DNA of 64,000 bases from Effrenium voratum (lineage: Eukaryota > Sar > Dinophyceae > Suessiales > Symbiodiniaceae), in the NCBI GenBank assembly GCA_963377175.1, contig CAUJNA010003505.1:1113202-1177201 (forward strand). Reading direction: 5' to 3'. The translations under genes were made by a program, and so were the position numbers. The notes under the pieces are model-generated. The model was given only the letters and a program-made list of their open reading frames with translations, ran no database searches and was not told where the DNA came from. Below, one piece after another: positions 12,101 through 18,100 of this stretch; within the stretch, counting starts at the first letter, position 1; each line of letters opens with the position of its first letter.

Positions 12101-15100
12101 GCATTACGTCCATTTGGTGGCCGTCCTTTCCGGATCCAGCCACATCACTTGCCCTTTCCGAGGCACCGCCATCCTGCTCATCCCGAGCATTTCCTTTTTC
12201 ACCACCAGCCCCAAGTCTGCCTTCTCCGCCTTTGCCATTCGAGTGGTCGCGGGTCGGGCCGTAGGGCTCGTGGTTCTGATTGTCCCTGACCGTGCTCATG
12301 CCGTTCACCTTTTCCCGGCTCTCCGGCGTGCCATAGTCAGCGTCTGTCTCCTTTCCTTGTTTCTTCAACACTTCCACCTCATGCTGAAGCCTCTGATTCC
12401 GCGTCATCAGCTCCTGCATCATCTGCATGAGGTAGACCGGGTCCACTCCCGGTGCCGATGGTGTCGTCCTCGTATCCTGAGACGCCGCCATCATCTTCAT
12501 CATCTGGCCCTCCGGCTCCGGATTCTCCATGGGTAGGTACCTCGGTCGAAGTTGGCCACCACCCGGAGTGTCTCCCTCCAGGTTACTCTCCACGGGCAAG
12601 TGCGCCGGCCTCGGTTGGTCCATCCGCGGTCCCCTCAGCAACGGTGCTTTCTCGTCCCACTTGTTGAACTCTCTGAGCTGCTCCGGGGTGAACAGAGGCT
12701 TCATGGCTTCTGGCTCTCCTTCCGGTCCATTTGGCCACCTGCGTGGAGGCTCCTCGAGTTCCTCCTCGCCCTGGCCTGGCTTGAGTGGTGTTGCCGTGAG
12801 CTCAAGCGGCTTCACCACCTCCACCATCCTCCTCGGAGGCCTTCTGCCTCCAGCATAGGGCACCATTTCCTGCCCTATGATCTCCAGGCTCTCCACCTCC
12901 GGTTCTTCTCCATCGGCAGAATCGAGCCTTTCTCGAGGTTCTCCACTTCCTGATGCCCTTGTCGGTTCCATTGCCGAGCGAGGGCCCCTGTTTTAGGGGT
13001 TTGGGCTCATAACCTGTGGTGCCGCTATTCAGAAGCGGTCTTTTCCTCGACACAAAAACGGCTCCATTGTGCATGGTTTGATTGCCTATACATGAACCCC
13101 TCTAGTTCACAATAATATTTCACCAACCTGAAACAAGGCAAGGTGGTTGGGAGGCTATTCCACATAAACCACCAATTGGGGTGAGGTCGTGTGAGGTCGT
13201 TATAGTTCACCCAGATCAATTGTGCCAACGTGTGTTGAGGCTTCTTTAGGTTGAGATAAAGGGAAACCACAAACCGCGTAAGCCACCAATTGTTTCAATC
13301 CTTTTGGCTCGACTCCAACCCCGTCCAACTTGCCTCCCAAAACGGGGCCCAAGGTCTGGTTGCAAATATTGAGACCGGACCGGATGTGACTCTTGAACAG
13401 TTCAACAACCTGCATCCCCTTTCGAGGGACCAATCGGCTCGCCTGCAGTGTCTTCCCCAGGCCCATGTCGTCCGCCAGCAGCACCCGGCCGTTCCGAGAC
13501 AGTCCGAACTCCACGCCTGACGACCAAAGCCTTTGACCTTTTCTCTTCATGGGGAACGTAAACCAAACCCAGGGTAAATGTGGCTAGGTATATTCCACTA
13601 CTTCCAGTGCTGCCTGTCACCATTGTAGATCTCCAACGAGAGCATTATGAAATACTTCGGGGTTGCAAACCAGGTTACCTGCTACAGTGAGAACTGGAAG
13701 AATTTGCAAGGTCAGATCTACATGTGAAATATATCTATATATATATATTATACATAATATTACAATAACTTTCGACATTTGACTCATTTGAAGGGATGTG
13801 GGCAAGTATTCCGTCTAGCGTGTTTTGTTGGGTGGTTGCTTTGCAGTTCACCCTTTGACCTTTTGGCCTTTCTTACCGGTTCTGAAAGGGGAATGAGTTG
13901 AACCCCATAAACCATCCCTGGTTTCAAAGGGTATCCCCTTCTAGTTCATTCCAAAGACCCAACTGAACATTCGAGACAACAAGCAAGCTGTTTGCAGATT
14001 CCGCGGTCGTTCGGATCTCCGGGCGGTGCCTTCCAGCTGGTAGGGCATCAGGCCGTCGGGCAGCCGCGCTTCCTGCAGGCCCTGCGCCTCCCGAGGAGCC
14101 TAGCGGCGGTTCGGATGAGCGCATCGCTATTTGCACCCACTTGGGTCGGTTTGAAAGGGAAACCAAACGAATGGGTCCCAACATGTGACAAACCAAAAGG
14201 CCCCCCCAACTGGAAAAAAAAAGGGCTTCGGCGATGATGCAGGCTTGAAGATGGAGAGCCTATGGTGACCAAGCCGTGGGGGTACGCTCCTTCCATGCAT
14301 ATTTTCTGGTTTAAGTCTCCTCCAAAACGCCTCCAGGAGCCCGGTGACAAAGGCAGCTCTGTTGGAAACGCCCGGTCTGAACAACCCCACGAGTTTCAAC
14401 CAATCAAGAAAATGACACAAAAGCCACAAGCACTGGTGTCGCCATCAAAACCCAAACAAACCGATTGATTTTGGTTGCCGAAGTGACGGTTTCCCTACAA
14501 ACCCTTCCAAAAAAGACGGTTTCTCTACAAACCCGTCCCAAAAGGGGGTTCTCTATTCTTAAGACAGTCGCCTGCATGAACCATGTTGATGTGATTTGGG
14601 TTTGTCTCCAAACAGGGAATCCCCCTGAATGGGTGGTTTTTACTTTGGTTTTCACCCTCAAACAATAAAAAAAGCCCTCAAAATAGGACCATACATAGAC
14701 TTCCCGTGTTTCGGGTCCTGGCCGTTCCTTTAGTCCTACCCAACAGCCCGTTCCAAAGAGCCCATACCATCCAAAAGGGCTTCAGCGGAACAAGCACTTC
14801 CCCCGACGGAGCGACCTGGCCTTCAGTAGCTTCCTCACCCACCACGGCACGCCTTCCGCCTTGCCCATCTCCTCCGTTGCGCCATGCGCCAAGCTGGCAA
14901 AGACCAAGCTGCTCAAGCAACTTGCCGGTTATTGCCCCCCAAGAACCCCAAATCCGCCCCCCCCCCCCCCCAAACAAATGCAAAATAAATGAATGGTTTA
15001 AACCAACATAACAATCAAATCATCATAAATAAAAACACACCTGTTTAACCCATGGCTTACACCAAGGCTTCCCCTCTCCTCCAGGCGCGCCATCACCGGC

Positions 15101-18100
15101 TCGTAGCTCGAGGCAGGGAAGGCCCAACTGCGGTTCATCTGCACGGCCCCCGGCAAAGCTCCTAACCGACGCGCTGCGCGACGTGGATCCCTCCAAACTG
15201 GTGGTTTGCTTAAGCCGCGACTCCGCGACTGAGTGGATTATTCCCATACTTATTTTCACTTGGATGTCCCGGGCGAAGATCCAAGTATGATCCACAAACA
15301 ACAGTGATGTCTGTATTGGACGTAATTCCCACGCTATCATAATTGAGAGACGACAATACCCGGTGATCTGGTCACCGAAGTCATGGCCAAATCTGGAATC
15401 AAAGGAATAGGAAAGGAAAAGAGCAGTCGCCCCCCCCCTGTATGGTTGTCAATGGTCCCCGACTAACATGCGATCTCCGATATATTGACTTTCGCATACT
15501 AGCATCTCCCCTGAAACGGCCTCCTTGCTCCCCATCTCATCTTTTCCACAAAAGAAAGCGCACTGACTGTTTGGGCTGTGAGAAGATTCCAGGACCGCAT
15601 GGAGGCAGCCCAACCTCACAAAGCCTGAACTCATGTAGCTTCCCTGTCCTATGGCATGCCAAAGGTGCGGCGGGAGAAAGGCTGTGCCCTCCTTGCCACC
15701 TTGCTTCTCACAGCGCACCACGAACCTTGGCTATAGAGAAAGGCACAACCAGCACTGCGAGATCAGCGAGGGTAGGGTGGGCAAGGAGCTCTCCCACAGC
15801 TCAGAATACGTAAGCTCCTAGATGTCCTTTTGAAAAATTGATGGCTTACATTGGTCAAACAATGTTAACTAGGACCAAACCAAACTGGGTGAAATCCATC
15901 TCTTTTCAGCCAGAAAGAGCACCCTCGCAGCCCCAAATGGTAGGCTTCTCTTGGATTCCCTTTACAACCAACCCAGAAACAGTACTTCCTTGCAAATGTT
16001 TACGGAACCTCAAACTGGGGCCCCCCAGCAGGAGCTTCCTCTAAAGCAGCGCTTTTTTGGGTTCCAAGTTAGTCTGCACAAAAGCACCCAAGAAAAACAG
16101 CACACCAAACGGCCACCCAGCAGCTGGTCATCCGCCACCATCTCGCACAGGAAGAAGGCGTCCGCTGGCAGCTGCAGGCCATCTTTGACTTCACGTGGCT
16201 CCTTCCTAAGCAGGACATGGGGGTGTTTCAAAATTCCGCGACCCCAGCGTTCCTCCACAAACAACCAGAAAGATTCCGCAAAACAACTCTACAAACATGG
16301 CCATGGTCAATGTGTTTCGCCTTTGTTGACTCACCTGTGTCCAAACTCCTTATGTTCAAAGAACTCCTGACACAAACAACCCGAAACAACTCCAGGGACG
16401 GTAGCAGTCGCCGAGGAAGGTTTGGGTTGAACACATCCCCAACAAGCCTGTAGGGCTTGCTAACATACCTCAAATAATTTAAACTTTAGCTTTTGGTAAG
16501 GTGCCACCTTGAAAAGGTATGTTGACTTCACTTGCAATGTGCCACCACTTCACCGGCCGCTTGGTTTCGCCCAATGTGCCTTGCACATCGACTCACGCGG
16601 CTGGAGGCTGGCACCGGATCATTCCATGGGGGATCTGAGAAGAGACCAGGGAAACCCCTCGGCAAACCCAACCAGAACCAGGGGAAACCCAGGGGAAACC
16701 CAAGGGACACCCACCAAAAACCCAGGGCAATTTCAGGGGAACCCCAGGGCGTCTGGGGCCTCTATCGAGCCCATGCGCCTTCGGAACGACTCCCCGCCTC
16801 GCGCCCCCGAGGAAGGTCACAAAGTCCTGGAGAGGGCTGGCGGCTCCGTTTCGAACAGCCACGGTCGGTCCGCCTAAAGGAACCAAACGGTCGCTGAAAC
16901 AATTGGCGGTTTAAACGCATGGGTCTCCTTGTGACTTCCCCTTGAACCAGCCCAAGCTAAACTAGGTCCTCCAGTACAAAGGTTAGTATAAGGGTACCCT
17001 TTTTTTCTGTGGTCTATGTTGGTAGGGGAACCTCCCCCCCAGAAAGGGTGAAAGGGCACTGGGGGACCTAGTAAAGCCTCAAACCAGGTAGTTGAAACCG
17101 CTGGCGGTTGGCCAAACCACGGCGCAGATTTGCGCCGAATCGCCCGCTCCTGGAGCGCCCCCGAGGGGCTCTCCATCTTCAAGGCCCACGCGCAGTAGCC
17201 TCGCGAACCCTTTGCAAACCGAGCAGCGCAAGTGCGAAACTTGGCAATGGAAAAGGAACACGACGGGGACCACTAGAAATCTTCTACCATCATGTTTTGG
17301 TCGTTGTTTTGAATTGGAAGCAACGAGCTGTGTCCCACTAGTGACCCAGGTCTGACACAGGCGGTTGACAAAATTGGAGCTAGACATGGTGCATGGTGTG
17401 CTGCCCGTTGGTTTCCCTTGAGACACCAAAAGGGGGCGCGCCCTTCTGACTTCAGTCAGGGACAAAGCCCCGCAAGCTCATTTGGACATGGGCTCTCAAT
17501 TTATTCAGCCAAGCGGCGTACCAAATGAAACTGGGGGCAGCTACAGTTGGGTGAAACTGGCGTGCGCATGTTTCAAGGATAGCTTGAGGGTTCAGGCACT
17601 TCAATTATTGCACGAAGGTTCATGCATCAGCTGCCTTTCATGCTGAAACATCAACAATCCGCAAGGGCAGTGGTTCCCTTCGTGCTGAACACACAGTGTT
17701 GGAGAGGCAACGCTGCGCAGCGCGTGCCGAGGCACTTGCGCAGGTGCATTGCCATGGAGCTCCATAGCTGCGTAGTTCCCTTTCAACTGCAAGCTCAGCC
17801 CAGTATTGAAGACCCGACAATATTAGCACCAAAAACCGATAGCAAAGGGACTACCCAAAACAGATATCCATCAACCTGCAAACATGATAGGGCTTAAAAA
17901 CGATACCGTCGCAATATTGTCCGTTGCTCATAGTATGCATAGACCCTGAAATCGTGCATCCAAAGAACTCTGACCAGCATTCTGCAATGCACATCCGACC
18001 AGTAGCATCCCAACACGAGCCCATGGGCCCATGGGCAGGTAAGGAGGCTGGGACGCTGTTCGGCGACGTTCTCAGCTGTCCCAACAACGGGAAACAAAAA

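Larger units (their letters stand above)
5037..13111 (-). mobile_element. Complete Ty1/copia-type LTR retrotransposon
   Basis: The 8,075-bp element reads on the minus strand and is bounded by identical 97-bp LTRs (TG...CA). It is flanked by the 5-bp direct repeat ATAAT (5032-5036 and 13112-13116). Next to the 5' LTR is GGTTATGAGCCC, complementary to the anticodon arm of initiator tRNA-Met, and next to the 3' LTR is the purine tract GGGAGGAG. Domain order is gag, CCCH finger, protease, methyltransferase-like domain, integrase, reverse transcriptase, RNase H and a membrane/Cys-rich tail; integrase before RT is the copia order. It sits in an intron of the SNF2 gene, same strand. Gag and pol contain several frame breaks and stops although the LTRs are identical. 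Confidence 0.95.
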
